Of a stretch of 64,000 nt of DNA, positions 41,429 through 51,650 are shown piece by piece. Numbering within the stretch: position 1 is the stretch's first letter; each line of letters opens with the position of its first letter. Origin of the DNA: an uncultured Enterobacterales bacterium (GTDB lineage Bacteria > Pseudomonadota > Gammaproteobacteria > Enterobacterales > CALYQQ01); NCBI GenBank assembly GCA_945288535.1, contig CALYQQ010000016.1, positions 1 to 64,000 of the forward strand. Reading direction: 5' to 3'. The position numbers were made by a program, and so were the translations under genes. A model generated the notes under the pieces. That model was given only the letters and a program-made list of their open reading frames with translations. It did no database searches and was not told the DNA's origin.

Positions 41429-42600
41429 TGGTTTTATCTCGACTTTTAGATTATTTTTCAAAACGAACACTATTAACTCACTCAACTACGTTACTTTATG
41501 ATCGTGTCTTATTAAGTATGATTATTGCCGTTACACTAACGGGATTTGTTATGGTGGTATCTGCATCTATTACGGCAAACAGTGATCCTTTTTATTATGC
41601 TAAACGTGATTTAGCTTATCTATGTATTTCAATACTATGCGCTATTGTAGTTTTACAAATTCCAATGGCAAAATGGCAACAATTCAGTCCCGTCATCTTA
41701 ATCTTTTCTATTATTATGCTAGCAATGGTATTGTTAATTGGGAAAACGATTAATGGTGCAACGCGTTGGATTGGGGCTGGTGTTATTAACATTCAACCTG
41801 CTGAATTAGCAAAATTGACTTTATTTATCTATTTGGCAAGTTATTTAGTCAGAAAAGTCGATGAAGTTAGGAATAATATATGGGGCTTTTGTAAACCAAT
41901 GGGAGTCATGCTAATTTTAGCTATTTTGCTATTATTACAACCTGACTTTGGTACAGTTATTGTTCTTTTTGTTACAACACTAGGTTTACTTTTTCTCGCC
42001 GGCGCTAAACTTTGGCAGTTTTTAGCGATAATCAGTATGGGTGGATTGGCGGTAATTGTTCTTATAATTACAGAGGAATACCGAATAAAACGGGTAATTT
42101 CATTTATGGATCCGTGGAAAGACCCTTTTGGTTCAGGTTATCAATTAGCTCAGTCGCTTATTGCTTTTGGCCGGGGAGGTATATTCGGTGAGGGACTAGG
42201 AAATTCAATTCAAAAACAACAATTTCTGCCGGAAGCTCATACGGATTTTATATTTGCAATTATAGCGGAAGAATTAGGTTATGTTGGTGTTGTTATTCTT
42301 CTTTTAATGATATTCTTTATCGCTTTTCGAGCAATGTTGATTGGATATAAAGCATTAAAGTTAAAGCATCGCTTTTCTGGTTTTTTGGCTTGTGCTATTG
42401 GTATCTGGTTTAGCTTTCAAACATTGGTAAATGTAGGGGCTGCTTCAGGTATTTTACCTACGAAAGGACTTACTTTTCCTTTACTTAGTTATGGTGGTTC
42501 AAGCATGATTGTTGTTTTTATGGCGGTTGCTATTTTATTACGAATTGATTTTGAAACCCGTCTAACAATGATTCAAGCACATATATGGAGTAAAAAATGA
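41428..42600 (+). CDS. ftsW: Septal peptidoglycan polymerase FtsW (SEDS)
   Basis: SEDS glycosyltransferase that polymerises lipid II at the septum with FtsI. 390 aa (E. coli 414, mainly a shorter N-terminus), about ten membrane segments. [48 protein letters not shown] and the catalytic Asp in [16 protein letters not shown] (about residue 273) are conserved. Overlaps murD by one base and murG by four. Confidence 0.97.
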   Translation: MVLSRLLDYFSKRTLLTHSTTLLYDRVLLSMIIAVTLTGFVMVVSASITANSDPFYYAKRDLAYLCISILCAIVVLQIPMAKWQQFSPVILIFSIIMLAMVLLIGKTINGATRWIGAGVINIQPAELAKLTLFIYLASYLVRKVDEVRNNIWGFCKPMGVMLILAILLLLQPDFGTVIVLFVTTLGLLFLAGAKLWQFLAIISMGGLAVIVLIITEEYRIKRVISFMDPWKDPFGSGYQLAQSLIAFGRGGIFGEGLGNSIQKQQFLPEAHTDFIFAIIAEELGYVGVVILLLMIFFIAFRAMLIGYKALKLKHRFSGFLACAIGIWFSFQTLVNVGAASGILPTKGLTFPLLSYGGSSMIVVFMAVAILLRIDFETRLTMIQAHIWSKK

Positions 42601-43673
42601 AGCAAAAGCGCTTAATGGTTATGGCTGGTGGTACAGGAGGGCATGTTTTTCCAGCACTTGCTGTGGCGCATCGCTTAATAGAGATTGGCTGGCAGGTTCG
42701 TTGGCTTGGAACATCCGATCGAATGGAAGCAGATTTAGTACCTAAGCATGGTATTGAAATTGATTTTATTTCTATTTCAGGCCTAAAAGGTAAAGGGCTA
42801 AAAGCGTTGTTTATGTCGCCCTATAAAATTATTAAAGCAACACTTCAGGCTAGAAAAATTTTAAAACAATATCAACCTGATGTTGTGCTTGGTATGGGAG
42901 GATATGTATCAGGACCAGGTGGTTTAGCAGCATGGCTATGCGGTATTCCTGTGATAGTACATGAACAAAATGGCGTTGCCGGCCTGACAAATAAAGCTCT
43001 ATCTTGTATTGCCACTCGTGTATTACAGGCATTTCCTGGTGCATTTAAAAAGGCGGATATTGTTGGAAATCCGGTGAGAAATGATGTCTTAACCCTACCA
43101 GCACCAAAACAACGTTTAACTTCTCGGCACGGACCATTACATATTTTAGTGATGGGGGGAAGTCAAGGGGCTCGCATTTTAAATCAAACCCTACCCGCTG
43201 TTATTGCGCAGTTAGGAGAGCAGGCCACGGTATGGCACCAGGTTGGTAAAGGGGCAGTGGCAAACGTTGAACAGCATTATCAGGAACTTGGCGTTGTTGA
43301 CTATAAAGTAACTGAATTTATTGACGATATTTCATTAGCTTATCAATGGGCTGATCTTGTTATTTGTCGTTCTGGTGCATTGACTGTAAGTGAATTAACC
43401 GCAGCGGGCTTAGCTGCTATTTTTATTCCATTTATGCATAAAGATCGTCAACAATACTGGAATGCTTATCCAATTGTACAGGCAGGTGCTGCTATTATTA
43501 TTGAACAACCTACTTTAACTATTAATGGATTAGTCCAAATAATTAAAAAATTAGATCGGGTTAGTTTAATTGACATGGCTGAAAAAGCTAAAGCAAAAGC
43601 CATTATAGATGCAACAGAAAGAGTCGCATCTGTGATTATTGATGTTTCAGAAAAAAGAGAACAGGCAAAATAG
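42597..43673 (+). CDS. murG: Lipid II synthase MurG
   Basis: Transfers GlcNAc to lipid I at the inner face of the membrane, giving lipid II. 358 aa (E. coli 355). GT-B fold motifs: [14 protein letters not shown] (residues 11-24), [40 protein letters not shown] and the donor-binding [14 protein letters not shown]. Starts inside the end of ftsW. Confidence 0.98.
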   Translation: MKQKRLMVMAGGTGGHVFPALAVAHRLIEIGWQVRWLGTSDRMEADLVPKHGIEIDFISISGLKGKGLKALFMSPYKIIKATLQARKILKQYQPDVVLGMGGYVSGPGGLAAWLCGIPVIVHEQNGVAGLTNKALSCIATRVLQAFPGAFKKADIVGNPVRNDVLTLPAPKQRLTSRHGPLHILVMGGSQGARILNQTLPAVIAQLGEQATVWHQVGKGAVANVEQHYQELGVVDYKVTEFIDDISLAYQWADLVICRSGALTVSELTAAGLAAIFIPFMHKDRQQYWNAYPIVQAGAAIIIEQPTLTINGLVQIIKKLDRVSLIDMAEKAKAKAIIDATERVASVIIDVSEKREQAK

Positions 43674-43680
43674 AGTGGAA

Positions 43681-45150
43681 ATGCAAGAAGAACGCAGTTC
43701 AATAATGAAAATCTATTCCATAGAGCATGCTATGCGTAGGGTTACACATATTCATTTCGTCGGTATTGGCGGTGCAGGAATGGGAGGCATTGCTGAAGTT
43801 TTGGCTAATGAGGGATATCAAATTAGTGGGTCAGATTTGGCAGCCAATACAGTAACACAACAATTAAAGGCATTAGGGGCGACCATCTACTCTAATCATG
43901 ATGCGAAAAATATTGAAAATGCAAGCGTAGTGGTTGTATCAACGGCGATTGCGAGTGATAATCCAGAAATTATAGCTGCACGTGAAGCGCGCATCCCTGT
44001 AATTAGACGAGCAGAAATGTTGGCAGAGTTAATGCGTTTTCGTCATGGTATTGCTATTGCAGGAACGCATGGTAAAACGACGACTACAGCAATGATTGCC
44101 AATATTTATGCTGAAGCTGGATTGGATCCCACCTTTGTTAATGGGGGCTTGGTTAAATCAGCTGGAACTCATGCTCGCTTAGGTCGAAGTAATCACTTTA
44201 TTGCAGAAGCAGATGAAAGTGATGCTTCGTTTCTCCATTTGCAACCTATGGTCGCTGTAGTCACTAACATTGAAGCCGATCATATGGATACTTATCAAGG
44301 CGATTTTGAAAAGCTAAAAAAAGTATTTATCGAATTTTTACATAATTTACCTTTTTATGGTCATGCAGTTTTATGCATTGATGATGATGTTATTCGTAAT
44401 ATTATTCCTCAAATTGGTAGAAAAATTACAACTTATGGATTTAGTAAAGATGCTGATGTTAGGATTGAACATTACAAACAAATTGTGGCGCAAGGTTCAT
44501 TCCAAATAATAAGAAAAAATAAACCGACGTTACATGTTCTATTAAATGCACCTGGGCAACATAACGCATTAAATGCAGCAGCAGCGATAGCAGTTGCTAC
44601 TGATGAAGGTATTTGTGATGAAGCTATCTGTCATGCATTGGCTGGTTTTCAGGGGACAGGGCGTCGTTTTGATTTTATGGGTAATTTTCAATTATCCAAC
44701 AATAGACAAATTATGTTTATTGATGACTATGGCCATCATCCAAGTGAAGTTGCTGCAACGATCCAGGCGGCACGGAATGGTTGGCATGATCGCCGATTGG
44801 TGATGATTTTTCAACCACATCGTTATACACGAACACGTGACTTATATGATGATTTTGTACAGGTGTTATCTCAAGTTGATGTTTTATTTATGCTGGATGT
44901 TTATGCCGCAGGCGAAACTGCAATTCCCGGTGCGGATAGCCGTTCGCTTTGCCGTACATTGCGTAGTCGAGGAAAAGTAGATCCTATTCTTGTTACAGAC
45001 ATAGATATGTTACCACAAATGCTTGATGAAGTTTTACGAGATAATGACTTATTGTTAACACAAGGTGCCGGTAATATTGGAAAAATAGCCCGACAATTGG
45101 CCGATAATAAATTAAAAGTACAAAATAAAAATGGAGAGCATTATGTCTGA
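43681..45150 (+). CDS. murC: UDP-MurNAc:L-alanine ligase MurC
   Basis: Adds L-alanine to UDP-MurNAc, first peptide step. The frame opens upstream inside murG; I choose the ATG at 43681 (489 aa, E. coli 491), eight bases after murG, because it reproduces the usual 15-17 residues before [19 protein letters not shown]. An ATG at 43705 is an alternative. ATP loop [32 protein letters not shown] and [14 protein letters not shown] are present. Overlaps ddlB by eight bases. Confidence 0.96.
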   Translation: MQEERSSIMKIYSIEHAMRRVTHIHFVGIGGAGMGGIAEVLANEGYQISGSDLAANTVTQQLKALGATIYSNHDAKNIENASVVVVSTAIASDNPEIIAAREARIPVIRRAEMLAELMRFRHGIAIAGTHGKTTTTAMIANIYAEAGLDPTFVNGGLVKSAGTHARLGRSNHFIAEADESDASFLHLQPMVAVVTNIEADHMDTYQGDFEKLKKVFIEFLHNLPFYGHAVLCIDDDVIRNIIPQIGRKITTYGFSKDADVRIEHYKQIVAQGSFQIIRKNKPTLHVLLNAPGQHNALNAAAAIAVATDEGICDEAICHALAGFQGTGRRFDFMGNFQLSNNRQIMFIDDYGHHPSEVAATIQAARNGWHDRRLVMIFQPHRYTRTRDLYDDFVQVLSQVDVLFMLDVYAAGETAIPGADSRSLCRTLRSRGKVDPILVTDIDMLPQMLDEVLRDNDLLLTQGAGNIGKIARQLADNKLKVQNKNGEHYV

Positions 45151-46054
45151 AAAAGTTGCTGTTCTTTTAGGTGGTTCTTCAGCAGAACGCGACGTTTCAT
45201 TAAAGTCAGGTGCCGCTGTTTTAGCGAGTTTATGTGAAGAAGGTGTTGATGCTTATCCTATTGATCCTACAGAATATCCACTTAGTCAATTAAAAGAAGA
45301 TGGTTTTACTAAAGTTTTTATTGCACTGCATGGCAGAGGAGGCGAGGATGGTACATTGCAGGGTACATTAGAGCTTATGGGAATGCCTTATACTGGGAGT
45401 GGTGTTTTAGCGTCAGCACTCTCAATGGATAAATTTCGGACTAAATTAGTTTGGCAAGCATTGGGACTGCCTATTGCGCCATTTATTGTTATCACCAGCA
45501 ATAAATATAGTACAATTAATAGTGAAGATATTATTCAGCAAATAGGTTTGCCGTTAATTGTAAAGCCGAGTAAAGAAGGTTCCAGTGTGGGAATGAGTAA
45601 AGTAACGTGTATCAAAGAGTTACTACCTGCACTAAATGTTGCTTTTCAATATGATGATACAGTACTCATTGAAAAATGGCTATCTGGTGCGGAATTTACT
45701 ATTGCGATAGTCGGTGATAATCTCCTACCTTCTGTTCGTATTAAACCTGCGGCAACATTTTATGATTACAATGCAAAATATTTGTCTGATGATACACAAT
45801 ATTTTTGTCCAAGTGGTTTAGATGAAACTCAAGAGTATTATATTGGTAAGCTTGCTATGCAAGCCTATCATGCACTTGAGTGTCGGGGATGGGGACGAAT
45901 AGATTTAATGCAAGATGAAGTGGGTGATTTTTACTTACTTGAAGCTAATACTGCACCAGGCATGACCAATCACAGTTTAGTTCCAATGGCAGCAAAGCAA
46001 GCTGGATTGAGTTTTTCGCAGTTAGTTATGAAAATTTTATCATTAGCAGATTAA
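45143..46054 (+). CDS. ddlB: D-alanine--D-alanine ligase DdlB
   Basis: Makes D-Ala-D-Ala for MurF. Start at 45143 ([20 protein letters not shown]): GGAGAG lies five to six bases upstream; a start at 45131 would place this site inside the gene. 303 aa (E. coli 306). ATP-grasp landmarks: [35 protein letters not shown] and the metal-binding [17 protein letters not shown]. Overlaps the murC end, and ftsQ follows after four bases. Confidence 0.97.
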   Translation: MSEKVAVLLGGSSAERDVSLKSGAAVLASLCEEGVDAYPIDPTEYPLSQLKEDGFTKVFIALHGRGGEDGTLQGTLELMGMPYTGSGVLASALSMDKFRTKLVWQALGLPIAPFIVITSNKYSTINSEDIIQQIGLPLIVKPSKEGSSVGMSKVTCIKELLPALNVAFQYDDTVLIEKWLSGAEFTIAIVGDNLLPSVRIKPAATFYDYNAKYLSDDTQYFCPSGLDETQEYYIGKLAMQAYHALECRGWGRIDLMQDEVGDFYLLEANTAPGMTNHSLVPMAAKQAGLSFSQLVMKILSLAD

Positions 46055-46058
46055 TTCT

Positions 46059-46841
46059 ATGACACAAGCGTCACGCAATATATCGGAACAAGGATACAAT
46101 AAAGATAATAAATATAGAATTAGTAATTTATTGGGTTTATTTTTTTTGATAGCGGTATTAGCGGTCATAGCTATTGGGGGTTGGACGATTACGCGGTGGA
46201 TGGATGACGCCGATCATTTACCTTTATCGTTATTGGTGATTAGCGGTGATCGCCAATTAACACGAGATGATGATATCCGCGAAGTCATTATGTCTTTGGG
46301 TGAACCGAAAACCTTTATTACTCAAAACGTTGATGAAATTCAACAGCATATTATGGCGAATTTACCGTGGATTAGACAAATTAGCGTTCGGAAACAATGG
46401 CCTGATATGTTAAAAATTCATGTGACAGAATTTAAGCCTTATGCGTTTTATAATACCTCTGAACTATTAGATCCAGAAGGTCATATTTTTCAGGTACCCA
46501 TGTCACGAATAGAAGATAAATCCTATCCACATTTATTTGGAGGAAAAGGTAGTGAGAAAATTTTATTAAATGGATTTAATGAAATGAAACTATTTCTTGC
46601 TAAATATGGTTTTGAAATTAAATCAATTGTTTTAAATGATCGTTATGCGTGGCAAATATTATTAACTAATGGTATTAGATTAGAGTTAGGTAGACGTGAT
46701 AGAATGCTAAGACTAGGAAGATTTGTTACAATATATTCTACATTGTTGCAACAAACTAATGAACAACCTAATATTAATTACATCGATCTTCGTTATGGGA
46801 CTGGGGCAGCAGTGAGTTTTTCGTCTCAGAGTATAAAATAG
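46059..46841 (+). CDS. ftsQ: Cell division protein FtsQ
   Basis: Bitopic divisome protein of the FtsQLB complex. 260 aa (E. coli 276). Cytoplasmic tail, one membrane segment (about 25-45, LLGLFFLIAVLAVIAIGGW), periplasmic POTRA domain (about 58-125, with LPWIRQISVRKQWPDMLKIHVTE-type strands) and beta domain with WQILLTNGIRLELGR and YIDLRYGTGAAVSF near the end. It is separated from ftsA by 83 bases, a longer gap than elsewhere in the cluster, possibly with an ftsA promoter. Confidence 0.95.
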   Translation: MTQASRNISEQGYNKDNKYRISNLLGLFFLIAVLAVIAIGGWTITRWMDDADHLPLSLLVISGDRQLTRDDDIREVIMSLGEPKTFITQNVDEIQQHIMANLPWIRQISVRKQWPDMLKIHVTEFKPYAFYNTSELLDPEGHIFQVPMSRIEDKSYPHLFGGKGSEKILLNGFNEMKLFLAKYGFEIKSIVLNDRYAWQILLTNGIRLELGRRDRMLRLGRFVTIYSTLLQQTNEQPNINYIDLRYGTGAAVSFSSQSIK

Positions 46842-46924
46842 TATTACAGTTACATTATTTATAAAATAAACAGTTTTTAACGAATGTTTTTTTTTATGGA
46901 CAAAATGCATTCAGGCTTATAACT

Positions 46925-48181
46925 ATGACTAAATCAGCAGATAGAAAACTTGTAGTAGGACTAGAAATTGGTACGGCCAAAGTTGCTGTATTAGTTGGCG
47001 AAGTATTGCCTGATAGCATGATAAATATTATTGGTGTCGGTAGTTGCCCTTCCAGAGGTATGGATAAAGGTGGGGTAAATGATCTTGAATCGGTAGTTAA
47101 AAGTGTACAACGTGCTGTTGATCAGGCTGAATTAATGGCGGATTGTAAAATTTCTTCTGTTTATTTGGCATTATCAGGTAAACATATCAGCTGTCAGAAT
47201 GAAATTGGTATGGTGCCCATTTCAGAAGAAGAAGTGACTGCTGATGATGTAGAAAATGTCGTTCATACGGCAAAGTCTGTTCGCATTCGTGAAGAACATA
47301 GAATTCTGCATGTTATTCCACAAGAATATGCAATTGATTATCAAGATGGCATAAAAAATCCTGTTGGTTTATCCGGTGTTAGAATGCAAGCTAAAGTGCA
47401 TCTAATTACTTGCCATAATGATATGGCGAAAAATATTATTAAGGCAGTAGAGCGTTGTAGTCTTAAAGTTGATCAACCTATTTTTGCTGGATTAGCAGCA
47501 AGCTATGCGGTATTAACAGAAGACGAAAAAGAACTTGGTGTATGTGTAATTGATATTGGCGGTGGTACAATGGATATTACTATATATACCGGAGGGGCGC
47601 TGCGGCATTCAAGGGTTATCCCATATGCAGGTAACGTAGTTACCAGTGACATTTCGTACGCGTTTGGTACGCCACCAATAGATGCAGAAGCAATAAAAGT
47701 TCGTTATGGATGTGCTTTGGGTGCTTTAGTTGCTAAAGATGAAACGGTAGAAGTACCAAGTATAGGTGGTCGACCTCCAAGGAGTTTACAGCGTCAAACA
47801 TTGGCTGATGTCATTGAACCACGTTATAATGAACTATTTAATTTAGTTAATGATGAAATTTTAGCCGTTCAGGAACATTTACGTTTAACTGGTGTTAAGC
47901 ACCATTTAGCAGCAGGTGTTGTTTTAACGGGGGGCGCATCTCAAATGTCAGGATTAGTTGAGTGTGCTCAAAGGGTTTTTCATACACAAGTTCGCATAGG
48001 TAAACCTTTAAATATTACAGGTCTTACCGATTATGCACAAGAACCTTATTATTCAACCGCAGTTGGATTATTACATTATGGCAAGCTCTCACATCTTATG
48101 GGCGATGGTGATGTTGAAAAGCATCGTTCGGTAGGAAATTGGTTTAAAAAAATTAATAGTTGGTTTCGCAAAGAATTTTAA
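46925..48181 (+). CDS. ftsA: Cell division protein FtsA
   Basis: Actin-like protein that tethers FtsZ to the membrane. 418 aa (E. coli 420) and very close to the enteric sequence. Phosphate-binding GLEIGTAKVAVLVGE, domain 1C region, VIDIGGGTMDITIYTGG, and GVVLTGGASQMSG. The C-terminal amphipathic membrane-targeting helix is NWFKKINSWFRKEF. Confidence 0.98.
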   Translation: MTKSADRKLVVGLEIGTAKVAVLVGEVLPDSMINIIGVGSCPSRGMDKGGVNDLESVVKSVQRAVDQAELMADCKISSVYLALSGKHISCQNEIGMVPISEEEVTADDVENVVHTAKSVRIREEHRILHVIPQEYAIDYQDGIKNPVGLSGVRMQAKVHLITCHNDMAKNIIKAVERCSLKVDQPIFAGLAASYAVLTEDEKELGVCVIDIGGGTMDITIYTGGALRHSRVIPYAGNVVTSDISYAFGTPPIDAEAIKVRYGCALGALVAKDETVEVPSIGGRPPRSLQRQTLADVIEPRYNELFNLVNDEILAVQEHLRLTGVKHHLAAGVVLTGGASQMSGLVECAQRVFHTQVRIGKPLNITGLTDYAQEPYYSTAVGLLHYGKLSHLMGDGDVEKHRSVGNWFKKINSWFRKEF

Positions 48182-48257
48182 TATAGCAAAATTAAGTCTA
48201 AAAACAGTCACTATATAAATAAGGTACTATCATACGCGGTATAAGCGGGGAGATATC

Positions 48258-49424
48258 ATGTTTGAACCTATGGAATTTACCAACGATGCGGTAATTAAAG
48301 TCATTGGTGTTGGCGGCGGCGGCGGAAATGCTGTTGATCATATGGTACGTGAACACATAGAAGGTGTTGAATTTTACGTGGTAAACACTGATGCACAAGC
48401 ATTAAGAAAATCAGCTGCTAGCCAGACTATTCAAATAGGTAGTAACATTACGAAAGGATTAGGTGCTGGGGCTAATCCAGAAGTGGGTCGTAATTCAGCA
48501 GAAGAAGATCGTGATGCAATTCGTGCGGCTATTGATGGCGCCGATATGGTATTTATTGCTGCTGGTATGGGTGGTGGAACAGGAACGGGGGCAGCACCTG
48601 TTGTTGCTTCTATTGCAAAAGAATTGGGTATACTCACGGTAGCAGTAGTAACGAAGCCATTTAATTTTGAAGGCAAAAAAAGAATGTCTTTTGCTGAACA
48701 AGGCATTGTTGAATTGTCCAAACATGTTGATTCACTTATTACTATTCCTAATGACAAATTATTAAAAGTGCTTGGGCGTGGTATTTCGTTACTTGATGCG
48801 TTTGGTGCGGCAAATGATGTATTAAAAGGTGCAGTGCAAGGAATTGCAGATCTAATCACTTTACCAGGCCTGGTTAATGTCGATTTTGCTGATGTACGTA
48901 CTGTTATGTCTGAAATGGGCTACGCAATGATGGGATCTGGTGTAGGTCGAGGTGATAATCGTGCTGAAGAAGCTGCTGAAATTGCTATTTCTAGTCCATT
49001 GCTTGAAGATATAGATTTATCTGGTGCGCGCGGTGTTCTAGTAAATATTACCGCTGGCTATGATTTAAGTTTAGCTGAGTTCGAAACAGTAGGTAATACA
49101 GTAAGAGCATTTGCATCTGATAATGCAACGGTTGTTATTGGTACTTCATTAGATGCTGAAATGAGTGATGAATTACGTGTTACCGTTGTGGCTACAGGTA
49201 TAGGTATGGATAAACGCCCTGAAATTACACTTGTAACAGGAAAAGCTGCTGGTCAAACACATAAAATTATAGAAAACCGTTATACGCCAGGTGTTTCACC
49301 CCTACCTATTCAACGCGAACATAAAGTTGTAACAGCAAAAGTAGTGAACGATCACGATGATTCTATATCTAAGGATAATGAATTTGTTGACATTCCGTCA
49401 TTTTTGCGCAGGCAAGCAGATTAA
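48258..49424 (+). CDS. ftsZ: Cell division GTPase FtsZ
   Basis: Tubulin-like GTPase that forms the Z ring. 388 aa (E. coli 383). The tubulin signature [10 protein letters not shown] (about 103-112), N-terminal [13 protein letters not shown] and T7-loop [15 protein letters not shown] (catalytic Asp) are intact. The C-terminal peptide [11 protein letters not shown], which binds FtsA and ZipA, is complete. A well-placed GGGGAGA ribosome binding site precedes the ATG. Last gene of the dcw cluster. Confidence 0.98.
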   Translation: MFEPMEFTNDAVIKVIGVGGGGGNAVDHMVREHIEGVEFYVVNTDAQALRKSAASQTIQIGSNITKGLGAGANPEVGRNSAEEDRDAIRAAIDGADMVFIAAGMGGGTGTGAAPVVASIAKELGILTVAVVTKPFNFEGKKRMSFAEQGIVELSKHVDSLITIPNDKLLKVLGRGISLLDAFGAANDVLKGAVQGIADLITLPGLVNVDFADVRTVMSEMGYAMMGSGVGRGDNRAEEAAEIAISSPLLEDIDLSGARGVLVNITAGYDLSLAEFETVGNTVRAFASDNATVVIGTSLDAEMSDELRVTVVATGIGMDKRPEITLVTGKAAGQTHKIIENRYTPGVSPLPIQREHKVVTAKVVNDHDDSISKDNEFVDIPSFLRRQAD

Positions 49425-49441
49425 TTGAGAATAATTTCTTT

Positions 49442-49466
49442 TTAAGATTTTTTATGTTAATCTTAA
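49442..49466. terminator. Weak hairpin after ftsZ
   Basis: TTAAGATT (49442-49449) and AATCTTAA (49459-49466), 8 A/T-rich pairs with a 9-nt loop, 18 bases after ftsZ. No U-tract; transcription may read into lpxC. Confidence 0.3.
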
Positions 49467-49545
49467 TGACGGATAAAGTAAATTCATAATAAGGCTTTAG
49501 ATGATAAGCCAACATGGAATAAATGTCATATAGCGAGAAGAAATG

Positions 49546-50463
49546 ATGATTAAACAAAGAACCCTTAAAAAAATAGTGAGTGCAACAGGCGTCGGACTTC
49601 ACACCGGACGTAAAGTTACGCTGACTATGCGACCAGCTGTCGCAAATACAGGGATCATCTATCGTCGTACTGACTTAAATCCACCTGTTGATTTTCCAGC
49701 TGATGTAAACGCGGTCAGAGATACGATGCTTTGCACTTGTTTGGTAAACGAGCAAAATGTAAGAATATCGACGGTCGAACATATTAATGCTGCTCTAGCC
49801 GGATTAGGTATTGATAATTTGATTATCGAAGTTGATGCACCAGAAATACCGATCATGGACGGTAGTGCAAGTCCATTTGTATGGTTGCTCCTTGATGCAG
49901 GTATTGAAGAACTCAGTGTGGCTAAAAAATTTGTCTCTATTACTAAAACGGTTCGTGTTGAAGACGGGGATAAATGGGCGGAATTAAAACCCTATAATGG
50001 ATTTAGTTTAGATTTTACGATTGATTTTAATCATCCTGCAATTGATGCAAGTTCACAACGATATAAGCTGAACTTTTCAGCAGAAGCTTTTGTTAATCAA
50101 ATTAGTCGAGCAAGAACATTTGGTTTCATGCGTGACATCGAATATTTACAAGCAAAAGGACTTTGTTTAGGTGGCAGCATGGATTGTGCTATTGTTGTTG
50201 ATGACTATCGTGTACTTAATGATGATGGTTTACGTTATAATGATGAGTTTGTCCGTCATAAAATGTTAGATGCTATTGGTGATTTGTTCATGAGCGGCCA
50301 CAATATTATTGGTGCCTTTACAGCATATAAATCAGGTCATGCGCTTAACAACCAATTATTAAGAGCTGTATTAGCAGATCAGACTGCATGGCAGTACGTT
50401 ACTTTTGAAAATGAGCGAGATATACCTTTAGCTTTTAAAGCACCGTCAATTGTACTAGCTTAA
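49546..50463 (+). CDS. lpxC: UDP-3-O-acyl-GlcNAc deacetylase LpxC
   Basis: Zn-dependent, committed step of lipid A synthesis. Two ATGs are adjacent; I use the second (49546), giving 305 aa as in E. coli ([21 protein letters not shown]). Zn ligands His in [10 protein letters not shown] and His/Asp in [12 protein letters not shown]; the catalytic Glu region in [32 protein letters not shown] near the end. Its presence implies a lipid A outer membrane. Converges with the DciA-like gene. Confidence 0.98.
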   Translation: MIKQRTLKKIVSATGVGLHTGRKVTLTMRPAVANTGIIYRRTDLNPPVDFPADVNAVRDTMLCTCLVNEQNVRISTVEHINAALAGLGIDNLIIEVDAPEIPIMDGSASPFVWLLLDAGIEELSVAKKFVSITKTVRVEDGDKWAELKPYNGFSLDFTIDFNHPAIDASSQRYKLNFSAEAFVNQISRARTFGFMRDIEYLQAKGLCLGGSMDCAIVVDDYRVLNDDGLRYNDEFVRHKMLDAIGDLFMSGHNIIGAFTAYKSGHALNNQLLRAVLADQTAWQYVTFENERDIPLAFKAPSIVLA

Positions 50464-50514
50464 TAACAGTCTTTATAGATTATTGAAACTATTTGAAACG
50501 GTTGGTAGTTATGG

Positions 50515-50994
50515 TTATTTTTGAGCCAAAGCTGCCAGCCGTTCTAGTCTTTTACGTAGTTCATCAGGACAATTTTGTGCTAGTTGAGTTAAATATTCGG
50601 CACTTTTAACACTGAGTTTTCGATGAATTTTTGGATAATGTATTATATTATTACTCTCCTTGGATAGCGTATTTTTTTCTGTATTAATTGCAAGAGAAGG
50701 ATTAACTTTTATAGTAATTGAAGCAAGCGAAGGTAATATGGTTGTTCGGAGTGTGGATAACAAACGTGTTTGTTCATAACGCAAACGCATTAACCAATTG
50801 GCATTTGTTGTCTCAAGGATTAAAATACAATTACGATAATTGGCAACGCGACAATAAGGATGCAGTTGTGCTGGAAGAAGTCCTTTTACTGTGCGATTCA
50901 ATTTTGCTATAAAGATAGCATGTCTCTGAATATTCTGTAAAAAGGAGATTCCATCTAGGATTTGATCGGGCAGTTGAGGATGACTATCTCTCAT
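50515..50994 (-). CDS. DciA-like protein (DUF721)
   Basis: 159 aa. The N-terminal half (about 10-95; LLPAQLHPYCRVANYRNCIL, ANWLMRLRYEQTRLLSTLR) matches the DUF721/DciA domain, named for helicase loaders that assist DnaB in bacteria without DnaC or lambda-type loaders. Enteric copies at this lpxC-secM site are of unproven function. The C-terminal half is basic and helical (LPDELRKRLERLAALAQK-type end). It is divergent from secM with 28 bases between the starts, so the two must share a very short control region. Confidence 0.75.
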   Translation of the reverse strand: MRDSHPQLPDQILDGISFLQNIQRHAIFIAKLNRTVKGLLPAQLHPYCRVANYRNCILILETTNANWLMRLRYEQTRLLSTLRTTILPSLASITIKVNPSLAINTEKNTLSKESNNIIHYPKIHRKLSVKSAEYLTQLAQNCPDELRKRLERLAALAQK

Positions 50995-51022
50995 AATAAA
51001 TTTCCAATAATGAAAAAGTAAA

Positions 51023-51565
51023 ATGGATATTATTAACCGTTGGCGAAAAATAAGCAGATGTTACTTCTGGCCACCTCTTTTACTAGGTGTAGTAGCTGCC
51101 TATATGGGAATAGCCACTAATCTGGAAAAACCATTTATTCAGCGCATTGTATCATCAACTCTGTTAAGCGTTAATTCTTTTGAGCATACTTTAACTCGTC
51201 GTCTTGCATCAAGTATTTTGTTAGTAAGTTCACCCTCTGGTCATTCAGCTCAAAAATTGAACTCTTGGCAGAGTCACGCAATACGCCGTTTGATTAAACA
51301 ATTTGCTTTTTATTTATCTTTTGATAAATCATTTTCAATCCCGCCCGATAAAGACTTAATAAAACATAGTTCTACACAGTATTATTGGGATCTATTATCT
51401 CATTTGGCCGTTTTATTAAGTGATTCTATCATTTTCTATGATTTACCTATGCAGCTTTACTATCATAGAAAACAACCTACTAAATTACCACATTTGAATA
51501 TTGGCATATTGTTAGCCCATACTGGGGGAATAAGGGCAGGTCCGCTTTCATTAAACCAATGCTAA
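51023..51565 (+). CDS. secM: Secretion monitor SecM with a variant arrest sequence
   Basis: SecM is an exported peptide whose translational arrest raises secA expression when export is slow. 180 aa (E. coli 170). The long signal sequence NRWRKISRCYFWPPLLLGVV matches enteric SecM (RWRQFGKRYFWPHLLLGMV). The C-terminal arrest core GIRAGP is at 169-174, followed by six residues. E. coli needs Phe150, Trp155 and Ile156 upstream of this core; here these positions are Leu158, Leu163 and Leu164 (LNIGILLAHTGGIRAGP). The gene is intact and followed by secA after 85 bases. Confidence 0.9.
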   Translation: MDIINRWRKISRCYFWPPLLLGVVAAYMGIATNLEKPFIQRIVSSTLLSVNSFEHTLTRRLASSILLVSSPSGHSAQKLNSWQSHAIRRLIKQFAFYLSFDKSFSIPPDKDLIKHSSTQYYWDLLSHLAVLLSDSIIFYDLPMQLYYHRKQPTKLPHLNIGILLAHTGGIRAGPLSLNQC

Positions 51566-51650
51566 CCTTTTATATTAAAATAATAAACAGCATGGTGTAT
51601 TAAGATTGCAACATGCCTTTCTTTGCAAAATTAAAGAGATAAGAAAATTT

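Noticed and set aside
48431..48859. 142-codon ORF antisense to ftsZ
   Set aside because: Shadow of ftsZ; low-complexity Ser/Pro/Ala composition, no ribosome binding site.
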